The notes under the pieces: model-generated
What the model was told of the DNA's origin: nothing
Database searches by the model: none
The model's input: only the letters and a program-made list of their open reading frames with translations
Shown: one piece after another, positions 30,261 through 38,116 of the stretch
How positions within the stretch are numbered: position 1 is the stretch's first letter
Layout of the letters: each line of letters begins with the position of its first letter
Position numbers and translations under genes: made by a program
Origin: Sphingomonas guangdongensis
Lineage (GTDB): Bacteria > Pseudomonadota > Alphaproteobacteria > Sphingomonadales > Sphingomonadaceae
Direction of reading: 5' to 3'
DNA: 64,000 bases
Assembly (NCBI RefSeq): GCF_900199185.1
Contig: NZ_OBMI01000001.1
Location: 186,001 to 250,000 of the forward strand

Positions 30261-31850
30261 TCAATCCTGCTGGAGGTCGCGCTCGTGCATCAGGATCAGC
30301 ACAACCGCCAGCGCGAGCGCGACCACCGCGATGGTGTACCACAGCCCGGCGTAGGAGTCGCCGGTCTTGGCGACGATGTACTGGCTGATGAAGGGGAGGA
30401 AACCGCCGAAATAGCCGGTGCCGAGATGGTAGGGGATCGACATGGAAGAATAGCGGATCCGCGGCGGGAACAGCTCGGACAGGATCGCCGCGACCGGGCC
30501 GTAGGTGAGCCCGGAGAGGAGCGACAGGCCGAGGATGCCGAGCAGAATCAGCGCGATGTTGCCGCCCGACGGCGTGACCCGCTCCAGATTGTAGCCGGCG
30601 TCGGACAGCGCGCGGTCGAGTGCGGGCGGCGACACGTCGAGCTGCGGCATGCCCCCGATCGATACGGCGACAGCCTGCCCCTCCGCGGTCGTGTAGGCGA
30701 TCCCCTTCTTGGACAGGTAGTCGAGCACTTGGCCGCACTGGTCGCGCTGGGTCGCCGCGAACGGATCATAGGCGCAATCGGGCCCGCGGACGATCACGGG
30801 CGCACGGTCGGCGGCGCGGGCGAGCTCCGGATTGGCGGCATGGCCGATCAGCCAGAACAGCGGAATGAGCAGCACCAGCGTCGCGGCATAGCCGATCACG
30901 ATCAGCGGCTTGCGCCCGACCCGATCGGAGAGCGCGCCGAAGGCGATGAAGAACACCAGCCCCATCGCCGCTCCCGCGCCGGTGATGAGCTGCGCGGGCG
31001 TTTCCGCGACACGCATCGGGCCCTGCAGGAACGATAGGACGCTGAACAGCGCGGTGTACCAGATGACGGTGAGCCCGGCGGCGATCCCGAGCAGCGCAAC
31101 GATCAGGCGACGGCCGTTGCCGGGATAGGTGAAGCTCTCGATGAACGGATTGCGCGCGGTCTGCCCGGCCGCCTTCATCGCGGCGAACACCGGGCTTTCC
31201 GACAGCTTGAGCCGCATCCAGAGCGACACGGCAAGCAGCGCGATCGAGAAGAGGAACGGCACGCGCCAGCCCCAGTCCGCCCAGGCGTCCGGCGGCAGCA
31301 CGCCCTTGACCAGCAGGACGACCGCGAGGCTGAGGATGAAGCCGCCCGACACGCTCGCCTGGATGAAGCTGGTGTAGAAGCCGCGGCGCTTGGCGGTGGC
31401 GTGCTCGGCGACGTAGATCGCGGCGCCGCCATACTCACCGCCGAGCGCCAGGCCCTGGAGGATACGCAGCAGGATGATGATCGCCGGCGCCGCCGCCCCA
31501 ATCGCGGCGTAGCTCGGGACCAGCCCGACTCCGGCGGTCGCGAGACCCATGAGCGTGATGGTGACGAGAAAGGTATATTTGCGCCCGAGCCGATCGCCGA
31601 GGAAGCCGAACAGGACGGCGCCGAGCGGGCGGAAGCCGAAGCCGACCGCGAACCCCGCCCAGGCGAGCAGCGTCTGCATCATCTCCGAGCCGGCTGGAAA
31701 GAAGGTGCGGCCGATGATCCCGGACGCGGCGAGCGTGCCGTAGATGAAGAAGTCGTACCACTCGAACGCGGTGCCGAGCGAGGACGCGGTAATGACGAGG
31801 CGGATGTCCTTGGCCGGTACCGCGTCGGTCGCAGTGTCAGTATCGCTCAC
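30261..31850 (-). CDS. MFS transporter, metabolite:H+ symporter (MHS) type
   Basis: A 529-residue inner-membrane permease. The N-terminus (GTAFEWYDFFIYGTLA, FRPLGAVLFGFLGDRLGRK, LQGLALGGEYGGAAIYVAEH) is diagnostic for the MHS family, which imports organic acids such as alpha-ketoglutarate, citrate or proline with protons. It is about 80 residues longer than usual; the excess is a hydrophilic loop near residues 345-425 with two Cys (GPDCAYDPFAATQRDQCGQV), probably periplasmic. The start is GTG with GGTGAG upstream. The substrate is unknown; it is followed by alr on the same strand. Confidence 0.88.
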   Translation of the reverse strand: MSDTDTATDAVPAKDIRLVITASSLGTAFEWYDFFIYGTLAASGIIGRTFFPAGSEMMQTLLAWAGFAVGFGFRPLGAVLFGFLGDRLGRKYTFLVTITLMGLATAGVGLVPSYAAIGAAAPAIIILLRILQGLALGGEYGGAAIYVAEHATAKRRGFYTSFIQASVSGGFILSLAVVLLVKGVLPPDAWADWGWRVPFLFSIALLAVSLWMRLKLSESPVFAAMKAAGQTARNPFIESFTYPGNGRRLIVALLGIAAGLTVIWYTALFSVLSFLQGPMRVAETPAQLITGAGAAMGLVFFIAFGALSDRVGRKPLIVIGYAATLVLLIPLFWLIGHAANPELARAADRAPVIVRGPDCAYDPFAATQRDQCGQVLDYLSKKGIAYTTAEGQAVAVSIGGMPQLDVSPPALDRALSDAGYNLERVTPSGGNIALILLGILGLSLLSGLTYGPVAAILSELFPPRIRYSSMSIPYHLGTGYFGGFLPFISQYIVAKTGDSYAGLWYTIAVVALALAVVLILMHERDLQQD

Positions 31851-31987
31851 GCCGGTCTCACCCCCGCCTTTGTTGACACGAGGTCTAGCGCAACAACGCC
31901 GCGCGGCAAACGCGGGCTAACGGCACAGACGAGCAGCGAACGTGATCGCGTTAAAGGTTCGAGCGGGCCCAGTCGGCAGTCGTGCGA

Positions 31988-32371
31988 TCATCGCTCTTGC
32001 TTGAGCGCCCGCCAACATATCGTGAGAACGACCGCCAGCATGATGGTCGCGGTCCCCAGGATGACGAAGCCCGGCATGCCGATCTGATGCGCGAGCCAAG
32101 TCCAATGACTCTCCAGCGTGATACTGTCGCGGCCCGCTCCGCCGCGCACCAGCACACCACCCTTCGCCGATCCGACAATGACGATCTTGTCGTCGCCATC
32201 ACCGCCCTCGAAGATCATCGGAACGGTCGCATCTCCAGCAATGATCGTTCCACCGGTACCGCGGATATAGACGGCACCCTTGGGGCAATCAGCGGGAAGT
32301 TCCTTCGACTTGGCTGGCCCACCTGGCCGTGCCATCAACGAACAGTGCTCGGACAAGGACTCTTCGGCCAT
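31988..32371 (-). CDS. Small membrane protein with RTX-like motifs, unknown
   Basis: A 127-residue protein. Residues 55-90 contain two glycine-aspartate blocks, GGDGDDKIVIVG and GGAGRDSITLE, that resemble single turns of RTX calcium-binding repeats. A hydrophobic helix follows near the C-terminus (PGFVILGTATIMLAVVLTICW) and the tail is basic (RALKQER). This would be a bitopic protein with the RTX-like part outside. Ribosome site is weak and the true start is uncertain (internal ATG at residue 13). I recognise no family. Confidence 0.5.
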   Translation of the reverse strand: MAEESLSEHCSLMARPGGPAKSKELPADCPKGAVYIRGTGGTIIAGDATVPMIFEGGDGDDKIVIVGSAKGGVLVRGGAGRDSITLESHWTWLAHQIGMPGFVILGTATIMLAVVLTICWRALKQER

Positions 32372-32564
32372 CCGGACGCTCTACGAACGGATGACTTAAC
32401 GAACACACCCGTTCGCGCGAAGGGATGTTGCGGGCGGCGGCAAGCGTCTGGACGGTTCGCTTCCGAGACACGACATCGCTTTGGCGGCAAGCGCGCCCAC
32501 CTGCACCGGTCCAATGCTGGTCAACTTGTAAGCGCCGCTTAAATCGGGATCGATCGTGCGCCCG

Positions 32565-32903
32565 TCACGCCTTCTCCAGCGTGCACTGCAGCGGGTGCTG
32601 GTTCTGGCGGGCGAAGTCCATCACCTGCCCGACCTTGGTCTCCGCGACCTCGTAGGAGAAGACGCCGCACACCCCCACCCCCTTCTGATGGACGTGGAGC
32701 ATGACCTGCGTCGCCTCCTCCATCGACATGCGAAAGAAGCGCTGGAGCACCAGCACGACGAACTCCATCGGCGTGTAGTCGTCGTTGAGCATGAGGACGC
32801 GGTAGGGCGTCGGCTTCTTGGTGCGCGTCCGAGTGCGCGTCGCGACGCCGAGCGACGAGCCGCCGTTGCCGTCGCCGTCCGCATCATCGTCGTTGTCGGC
32901 CAT
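32565..32903 (-). CDS. clpS: ATP-dependent Clp protease adaptor ClpS
   Basis: A 112-residue adaptor that delivers N-degron substrates to ClpAP. The core [20 protein letters not shown], the helix [21 protein letters not shown] and the ending [12 protein letters not shown] are all conserved ClpS motifs. A flexible acidic and Gly-rich N-terminal tail ([19 protein letters not shown]) precedes the fold. An upstream extension of the frame to 33077 runs through the phasin terminator and is not part of the protein. clpA is not adjacent in the window. Confidence 0.95.
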   Translation of the reverse strand: MADNDDDADGDGNGGSSLGVATRTRTRTKKPTPYRVLMLNDDYTPMEFVVLVLQRFFRMSMEEATQVMLHVHQKGVGVCGVFSYEVAETKVGQVMDFARQNQHPLQCTLEKA

Positions 32904-32981
32904 CGTGGGAAGGTAGGTCACGGCTGGTAAAATATGCCCCTGCGTCCGCGGGAGCAAGGCGGCGGCGCGGCGACGGTCATG

Positions 32982-33015
32982 AAAAAAGGGGCGACCGCAT
33001 CGCTGCGGCCGCCCC
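32982..33015 (-). terminator. Intrinsic terminator of the phasin gene
   Basis: On the minus strand, GGGGCGGCCGCA pairs with TGCGGTCGCCCC (one mismatch) around GCGA, followed by six Ts. It starts about 30 bases after the phasin stop and separates it from clpS. Confidence 0.9.
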
Positions 33016-33045
33016 GGGGTACGCTGAACTGAAAGGTCGAGCCGT

Positions 33046-33888
33046 TCAGGCGACGGTCTTCGCCTTGTCGGCGGCAACGGCGACGCGGTTCGACAGCGGC
33101 TGCGCGGCGTCGCCGGCCAGCTTGATCATCGCCTCGGTGCTCTTGGAGGTCTGCGCGACCGCCTGGTCGAACGAGGTGCGCATCCAGTCGCTCTGGAGCT
33201 TGAAGAACTCGGTCGGCGACTTGACGCTCGCCAGGTTCTTGAGCGTCGCGGTCAGACCCTCGAACGACTTGCGGCTGTACTCGGCGGCGTCCTGGCCCAG
33301 CGCCTCGAGACCGCGCATCGCGATGCGGCTCGACTCGACCATCGCCTCGACGTTGCCCTTGCCGAACTCGTTCATCTCGGCGACCACCTGGCCGCTCTTC
33401 TCCATCGCGGCCTTCGCACGCTCGTTCATGTCGGCGAACATCTTGGGCGCCTCGTTGGCGGCGGTCGCGGTGGTGTTCTCGAAAGTGGTAGCCATGATCT
33501 GTGTGTCCTCTTGCACGGTGTCGGCGGCCATGTCGGCCGCGTGAGTTACGGCGGTCTCTGCCGCCTCGATCGGAGCGGCAACGGCCGCGGGTTCGGGAAT
33601 GGCGTCGACGACCGCATCGGTCACCTGCTCGACGGTGTTGGCGGTCGTCTCAGTCACCAGCGCGGTCGCGTCGACGACCGCATCGGTCGCCTCGGTCCCG
33701 GCACCAGTGGTACGCGGCGCTGCGTCGGTGGCGGTTGCGATGACCGTCGCGAGGCTATCACCCGTTACGATCGGCGCGTCGGGGATGAAAGGTGCAGCAG
33801 CGGAGTCGATGTCGGGCGTCGGCGCCACATCGGCGAACGGCACCGCTGTTGCCGGACCCTTGCTCGACCTGGTGACCTTCTTCGCCAT
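33046..33888 (-). CDS. phaP: Phasin family protein
   Basis: Coats PHB granules and limits their size. The C-terminal 150 residues are the phasin domain ([63 protein letters not shown]). The N-terminal 130 residues are Ala/Thr/Val-rich and low in complexity, ahead of it. The longest frame starts at 33903; [11 protein letters not shown] at 33888 is preferred. An internal ATG at 33495 has an excellent AGAGGA site and would yield a 149-residue standard phasin. Both products may be made. Upstream and downstream genes are also PHB-linked (phaC). Confidence 0.88.
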   Translation of the reverse strand: MAKKVTRSSKGPATAVPFADVAPTPDIDSAAAPFIPDAPIVTGDSLATVIATATDAAPRTTGAGTEATDAVVDATALVTETTANTVEQVTDAVVDAIPEPAAVAAPIEAAETAVTHAADMAADTVQEDTQIMATTFENTTATAANEAPKMFADMNERAKAAMEKSGQVVAEMNEFGKGNVEAMVESSRIAMRGLEALGQDAAEYSRKSFEGLTATLKNLASVKSPTEFFKLQSDWMRTSFDQAVAQTSKSTEAMIKLAGDAAQPLSNRVAVAADKAKTVA

Positions 33889-34000
33889 TGCGCTCGCCCG
33901 CATCTACTTGTTGCAGCGCACAAATACGCATCGACGGCATTTTTGCAAGCGCTTTTTGTGCGGTGCAGCACAACCCGGCTGCGCAGCGGAACGGTCCGGC

Positions 34001-35773
34001 TCAGCGCGCCCTGACGTAGGTCCCGGGTGCGTCCGCGAGCGCAGGCAAGCTCCCTTCGCCCGGCATCCGCGCGCCCGTTGCAGGAACGCGGCCAGCGCCG
34101 ATCCGGCGGATCCAGCTGATCCAGTCGGGCCACCAGCTGCCCTTTGTCTCGCTTGCCCCGGCCACGAACGCGTCGAGCGAGGATACGTCGGCGTCGTTGG
34201 TCCAGTACTGGTACTTGCCCGCTGCCGGCGGGTTCACCACCCCGGCGATATGGCCGGAGCCCGCCAGCACGAAGCGCAAGGGTCCAGTGAAATGATGCGT
34301 GATCTTCCACACGCTCTCGGCCGGGGCGATGTGGTCCTCGCGGCCCGCCTGGACATAGACCGGGGTCGCGACCTGCGTGAGGTCGATCGGCACGCCCAGC
34401 ACCGACAGCGCGCCCGGCACCACCAGCTTGTTGTCGCGGTACAGGTCGGCCAGGTAGCTCTGGTGCCACGCCGCGGGCAGATTGGTGACGTCGCCGTTCC
34501 AGTGGAGCAGGTCGAACGGCGCGTACTCTTCCCCTAGAAGATAGTTGTTGCTGACGTAGTTCCAGATCAGGTCGCGCCCGCGCAGCAGGTTGAATGTCGC
34601 GGCCATGTAGCGGCCGTCGAGGAACCCGTCGGTCGCGAGGCTGCGGATCATCGCGAGCTGATCGTCGTCGACAAAGTGCCGGAGGTCGCCCGCGTGCGCG
34701 AAATCGACCTGTGCGGTGAAGAAGGTCGCGCTGGCGACATTGTCCGCCTCCTCGCGCGCGGCGAGCACGGCGAGCGTGGCCGCGAGCGTGGTACCGGCAA
34801 CGCAGTAGCCGATGGCGTGCACCGACGCCGCATCGAGCAGCTCGCGGACGACGTCGATCGCCTCCAGCTGCGCGGCGACGTAATCGTCCCAGCGCACGTC
34901 GGCTAGGCTGGCGTCGGCCGACTTCCACGACACCACGAACACCGACAGGCCCTGCGCTACGGCCCAGGCGATGAAGCTCTTCTCCGGCGTCAGATCGAGG
35001 ATGTAGAAGCGGTTGATCCACGGCGGAAAGATGATGAGCGGCGTCGCCAGCACCTCCGGCGTGGTCGGCGTATAGTGGATGAGCTCATACAGGCGGGTGC
35101 GATAGACGACCTTGCCGGGCGTGGTCGCGATGTTCCGCCCGACCTCAAAGGCGGCTCGGTCGGTGTGGGTCAGCTGGCCGCGCTGCAGGTCGGCCAGCAT
35201 GTTCTCCAGCCCCTTGAGCAGGCTCTCACCGCGAGTCTCGATGATGCGCTTCAAGGCCTGCGGGTTGGTGGCGGCGAAATTGCTTGGGCTCATCGCATCC
35301 ACGAACCCGCGGGTCGCGAAGCGGAGCTGCTCGCGCTGCCGGTCATCCACCCCCTCGACCGCGTCGACGCCCTTCAGCAGGTGATCGGCGACCGTGAGGT
35401 AGCTTTGCCGGATGAAGTCGAACACCGGCTGCTCGCGCCATTCCGGTGCCTTGAAGCGTTTGTCGCGGGCCTGTTCGGGCGTCTCGCGGAACGGCTCGGC
35501 ATGTTCCGGGTCCAGGAAGCGCTGCCACAGCTTGATCGTGTCGCCCCAGAAGTCGGCGCTCGCCTGCAACATCGGTATCGGATCGAAGCCCGCGGGAGCC
35601 GACGGCAGGATCGTCGCGGGCGACGTGATCTTCGCCGCCTCCACCCCCGCCTCGAGCATCATCTGCTGCGCGCGGCCGAGCACCCACGTCCAGTGCTGCA
35701 TGTCCTCCAGCGTCGGGATGCCCTTGCCCGCACCCTCGGCGCCCGGGGCTGTCGTGTCGCTGCCGTCGGCCAT
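34001..35773 (-). CDS. phaC: Class I poly(3-hydroxyalkanoate) polymerase
   Basis: Polymerises hydroxyacyl-CoA into PHB on granules. It has 590 residues, the normal class I length. Catalytic Cys324 lies in the lipase-like box IGYCVAGTTLA, the Asp in QAGREDHIAP and the His in GSGHIAGVVN. The N-terminal part includes FDFIRQSYLTVADHLL and PLIIFPPWINRFYILDL, typical of PhaC. It is upstream of phasin on the same strand and divergent from an aminotransferase. This is the full-length synthase; a shorter relative is at 23.4 kb. Confidence 0.97.
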   Translation of the reverse strand: MADGSDTTAPGAEGAGKGIPTLEDMQHWTWVLGRAQQMMLEAGVEAAKITSPATILPSAPAGFDPIPMLQASADFWGDTIKLWQRFLDPEHAEPFRETPEQARDKRFKAPEWREQPVFDFIRQSYLTVADHLLKGVDAVEGVDDRQREQLRFATRGFVDAMSPSNFAATNPQALKRIIETRGESLLKGLENMLADLQRGQLTHTDRAAFEVGRNIATTPGKVVYRTRLYELIHYTPTTPEVLATPLIIFPPWINRFYILDLTPEKSFIAWAVAQGLSVFVVSWKSADASLADVRWDDYVAAQLEAIDVVRELLDAASVHAIGYCVAGTTLAATLAVLAAREEADNVASATFFTAQVDFAHAGDLRHFVDDDQLAMIRSLATDGFLDGRYMAATFNLLRGRDLIWNYVSNNYLLGEEYAPFDLLHWNGDVTNLPAAWHQSYLADLYRDNKLVVPGALSVLGVPIDLTQVATPVYVQAGREDHIAPAESVWKITHHFTGPLRFVLAGSGHIAGVVNPPAAGKYQYWTNDADVSSLDAFVAGASETKGSWWPDWISWIRRIGAGRVPATGARMPGEGSLPALADAPGTYVRAR

Positions 35774-35880
35774 GCCACTCCTCTCGCGCGCACGCCTTTA
35801 AGCTCTTCTTGCCGGCGCGTCATTCCCGCCAACGCTTCAATCGCGTATGACGCTCCCGCATCGAACCGAAAGCGCGTGCC

Positions 35881-37089
35881 ATGTCCGACGATTTCTACCG
35901 CATCAAGCGCCTCCCCCCCTATGTCATCGCGGAAGTGAACGCGATGCGGGCGGGCGCGCGCGCGGCGGGTGAGGACATCATCGATCTGGGGATGGGCAAC
36001 CCGGACCTGCCGCCGCCCCAGCACGTGCTCGACAAGCTGTGCGAGGTCGCGATGAAGCCCGACGCGCACGGTTATTCGCAGTCCAAAGGTATTCCGGGGC
36101 TGCGCCGTGCGCAGGCCAATTATTACGCCCGCCGCTTCGGCGTCGATCTCGATCCCGAGCGCGAGGTGGTGGTCACGATGGGGTCGAAGGAGGGGCTGGC
36201 GAGCCTCGCCACCGCGATCACCGCGCCCGGCGACGTCGTGCTCGCGCCCAACCCCTCCTACCCCATCCACATGTTCGGCTTCATCATCGCGGGCGCCACG
36301 ATCCGCAGCGTGCCGACGACGCCCGACGAGCACTATTGGGAGTCGCTGGAGCGCGCGATGGCCTTCACCGTCCCGCGGCCCAGCGTCCTCGTGGTCGGCT
36401 ATCCCTCGAACCCGACGGCCGAGACGGTCGACCTCGCGTTCTACGAGCGGCTGGTCGCCTGGGCGAAGGCGAACAAGGTCTGGGTGCTCTCCGACCTCGC
36501 CTATTCCGAGCTCTACTACGACGGCAATCCGACGCCCTCGATCCTGCAGGTGCCGGGCGCCAAGGACGTCGCGGTCGAGTTCACCTCGCTCAGCAAGACC
36601 TATTCGATGGCGGGCTGGCGGATCGGCTTCGCGGTTGGCAACCAGCAGCTCATTGCCGCGCTGACCCGGGTCAAGTCGTACCTCGATTACGGTGCCTTCA
36701 CCCCGATCCAGGCGGCGGCGTGCGCGGCGCTCAACGGCCCGCAGGACATCGTCGCCAGGAACCGCGAGCTCTACCACAAGCGCCGCGACGTGCTGGTGGA
36801 AAGCTTCGCCCGCGCCGGGTGGGACATCCCCGCCCCGCGCGCGTCGATGTTCGCCTGGGCGCCGCTGCCGCCCGCTCTGCGCGAAATGGGCAGCCTGGAA
36901 TTCTCCAAGCAGCTCCTCACCCATGCCAAGGTCGCGGTGGCGCCGGGGGTCGGCTACGGCGAGGACGGCGAGGGTTTTGTCCGCATCGCGCTGGTCGAGA
37001 ACGAGCAGCGGCTGCGCCAGGCCGCGCGCAACGTGAAGAAGTATCTCCAGTCGATGGGGGTCAACACCGGCGCGAAGGCGGCCGGCTAA
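35881..37089 (+). CDS. Class I/II aminotransferase (AlaC-like)
   Basis: A 402-residue PLP aminotransferase. The PLP lysine is in SLSKTYSMAGWRIGF near residue 242, and LGMGNPDLPPPQHVL, YSQSKGIPGLRRA, NPSYPIHMFGF and GYPSNPTAE are typical of the AlaC/YfdZ group that makes alanine or glutamate from pyruvate or 2-oxoglutarate. Related enzymes act in diaminopimelate or methionine synthesis, so the exact substrate is open. Divergent from phaC with 107 bases between starts. Confidence 0.9.
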   Translation: MSDDFYRIKRLPPYVIAEVNAMRAGARAAGEDIIDLGMGNPDLPPPQHVLDKLCEVAMKPDAHGYSQSKGIPGLRRAQANYYARRFGVDLDPEREVVVTMGSKEGLASLATAITAPGDVVLAPNPSYPIHMFGFIIAGATIRSVPTTPDEHYWESLERAMAFTVPRPSVLVVGYPSNPTAETVDLAFYERLVAWAKANKVWVLSDLAYSELYYDGNPTPSILQVPGAKDVAVEFTSLSKTYSMAGWRIGFAVGNQQLIAALTRVKSYLDYGAFTPIQAAACAALNGPQDIVARNRELYHKRRDVLVESFARAGWDIPAPRASMFAWAPLPPALREMGSLEFSKQLLTHAKVAVAPGVGYGEDGEGFVRIALVENEQRLRQAARNVKKYLQSMGVNTGAKAAG

Positions 37090-37096
37090 TCCCCAC

Positions 37097-37173
37097 GCGT
37101 ACTCCCGCGAAGTCGGTAGTCCTGAGCAGGACGCGAGGCGTTTGCGGTTCTAGGCTCCCGCCTTCGCGGGAGC
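37097..37173. repeat. GCTCCCGC palindromic repeat and half copy
   Basis: A perfect palindrome at 37154-37173 (GCTCCCGC-CTTC-GCGGGAGC) matches the one at 7985-8004 apart from the loop. A degenerate half copy (ACTCCCGCGAAG) lies at 37101-37112. The intact copy encodes the last residues of the HxlR regulator in antisense orientation. Confidence 0.7.
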
Positions 37174-37644
37174 ACCGCCGTCCTCCGCCGATCCCTCCAC
37201 CGCCCAGCGCATATCGCCCTTCCCGAGCACGCGGCCGTCGTGCGACTGCACCGTCACCTCGCGCACGGGCAGACCATCGGCGACGTCGACCAGCACCGGC
37301 TGCGCCGTCGTGCCCGTCTCCCACCGCTCGCCCCACTGCCGCAGCGCGACCAGCGTCGGGGTGAGCGCCCAGCCCTTCTCCGTCAGCCGGTACTCAACGC
37401 GGCGGCGATCATCGGGCACCGGCCGCCGCTCCATGATTCCACGCTCGACGAACCGCGCGAGCCGGTCGGCAAGGATGTTGCGCGCGATCCCCAGGGTGGA
37501 CTGAAAATCCTCGAAATGGCGCATGCCGAGAAATGCGCTGCGCAGGATCAGGAAAGCCCAGCGCTCCCCCACCACCTCCAGCGCGGCCGGAAGGCTGCAC
37601 TCCGAAGAGAACTCTACGAGTTGCTCACGCGCCAGCTTCGCCAT
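37150..37644 (-). CDS. HxlR-family transcriptional regulator
   Basis: A 164-residue winged-helix regulator. The domain is clear: SSECSLPAALEVVGERWAFL (with the Cys typical of redox- or aldehyde-sensing members), ILRSAFLGMRHFEDFQSTLG, IARNILADRLARFVERGI and RRVEYRLTEKG. ATG at 37644 has GGAGGAG directly upstream; a GTG at 37662 would add six residues. The final residues, GAPAKAGA, are encoded by an intergenic-type palindromic repeat. It is divergent from the CC_3452 gene, which it may control along with itself. Confidence 0.88.
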   Translation of the reverse strand: MAKLAREQLVEFSSECSLPAALEVVGERWAFLILRSAFLGMRHFEDFQSTLGIARNILADRLARFVERGIMERRPVPDDRRRVEYRLTEKGWALTPTLVALRQWGERWETGTTAQPVLVDVADGLPVREVTVQSHDGRVLGKGDMRWAVEGSAEDGGAPAKAGA

Positions 37645-37703
37645 CACTCCTCCATAGCGCACTCACGCTCTTTCGTGAAAGGCCGGTAAGTATCATATTG
37701 CAA

Positions 37704-37715
37704 CTCAACCTTGAG
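37704..37715. promoter_or_regulatory. Inverted repeat between HxlR and CC_3452 genes
   Basis: CTCAA-CC-TTGAG sits in the middle of the 109-base divergent intergenic region, flanked by TTGCAA (37698) and TCGCAAC (37731). It is a candidate operator for the HxlR regulator. Short, so only suggestive. Confidence 0.35.
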
Positions 37716-37753
37716 CATGTTAGTTTCAAATCGCAACCGAGTCGGAGGTCGTG

Positions 37754-38053
37754 ATGAGAAATCGAGCTGCGTTGATGTGTGCGGCACTGCTGCTTCTGCC
37801 GGCCGGAGCAGCGGCACAGGCGAGCGGGTACAGCGCGGTGCCGATCGCAATGCCTGCCAAGGCGAACGTCATGACGCGCGCCACCTTGTGGAAGTGCGCG
37901 GGCGACACCTGCACCACGCCCCAGTCGGACGAACGCGACGCGGTGCTGTGCCAGCTCGCCGCCCGCGAGATGGGCATCCTCACCGCCTTCACCGCGCGCG
38001 GCGCCCCGTTCGATGCCGACGCGCTCGCGCGCTGCAACGCCCGCGCACGCTGA
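37754..38053 (+). CDS. CC_3452-family exported protein
   Basis: A 99-residue protein with a signal peptide (MRNRAALMCAALLLLPAGAA AQ). The mature part has ATLWKCAGDTCTTPQSDERD and ends in ALARCNARAR, with four Cys that could form two disulfides. This is the pattern of a small periplasmic family found in Caulobacter and sphingomonads (CC_3452); its function is unknown. ATG at 37754 is five bases from GGAGG; a GTG three bases earlier is too close to it. Confidence 0.75.
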   Translation: MRNRAALMCAALLLLPAGAAAQASGYSAVPIAMPAKANVMTRATLWKCAGDTCTTPQSDERDAVLCQLAAREMGILTAFTARGAPFDADALARCNARAR

Positions 38054-38116
38054 GGTGCGGCACCGCAGCACGAAAAACGTTGCAAAACCGCGCGGTGCCG
38101 CCCCATCTACTCACCT

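Noticed and set aside
31982..32542. A 186-codon plus-strand frame opposite the small RTX-like membrane protein
   Set aside because: No motifs and no ribosome site. The minus-strand frame has a membrane helix and GGxGxD blocks, though it is itself uncertain.
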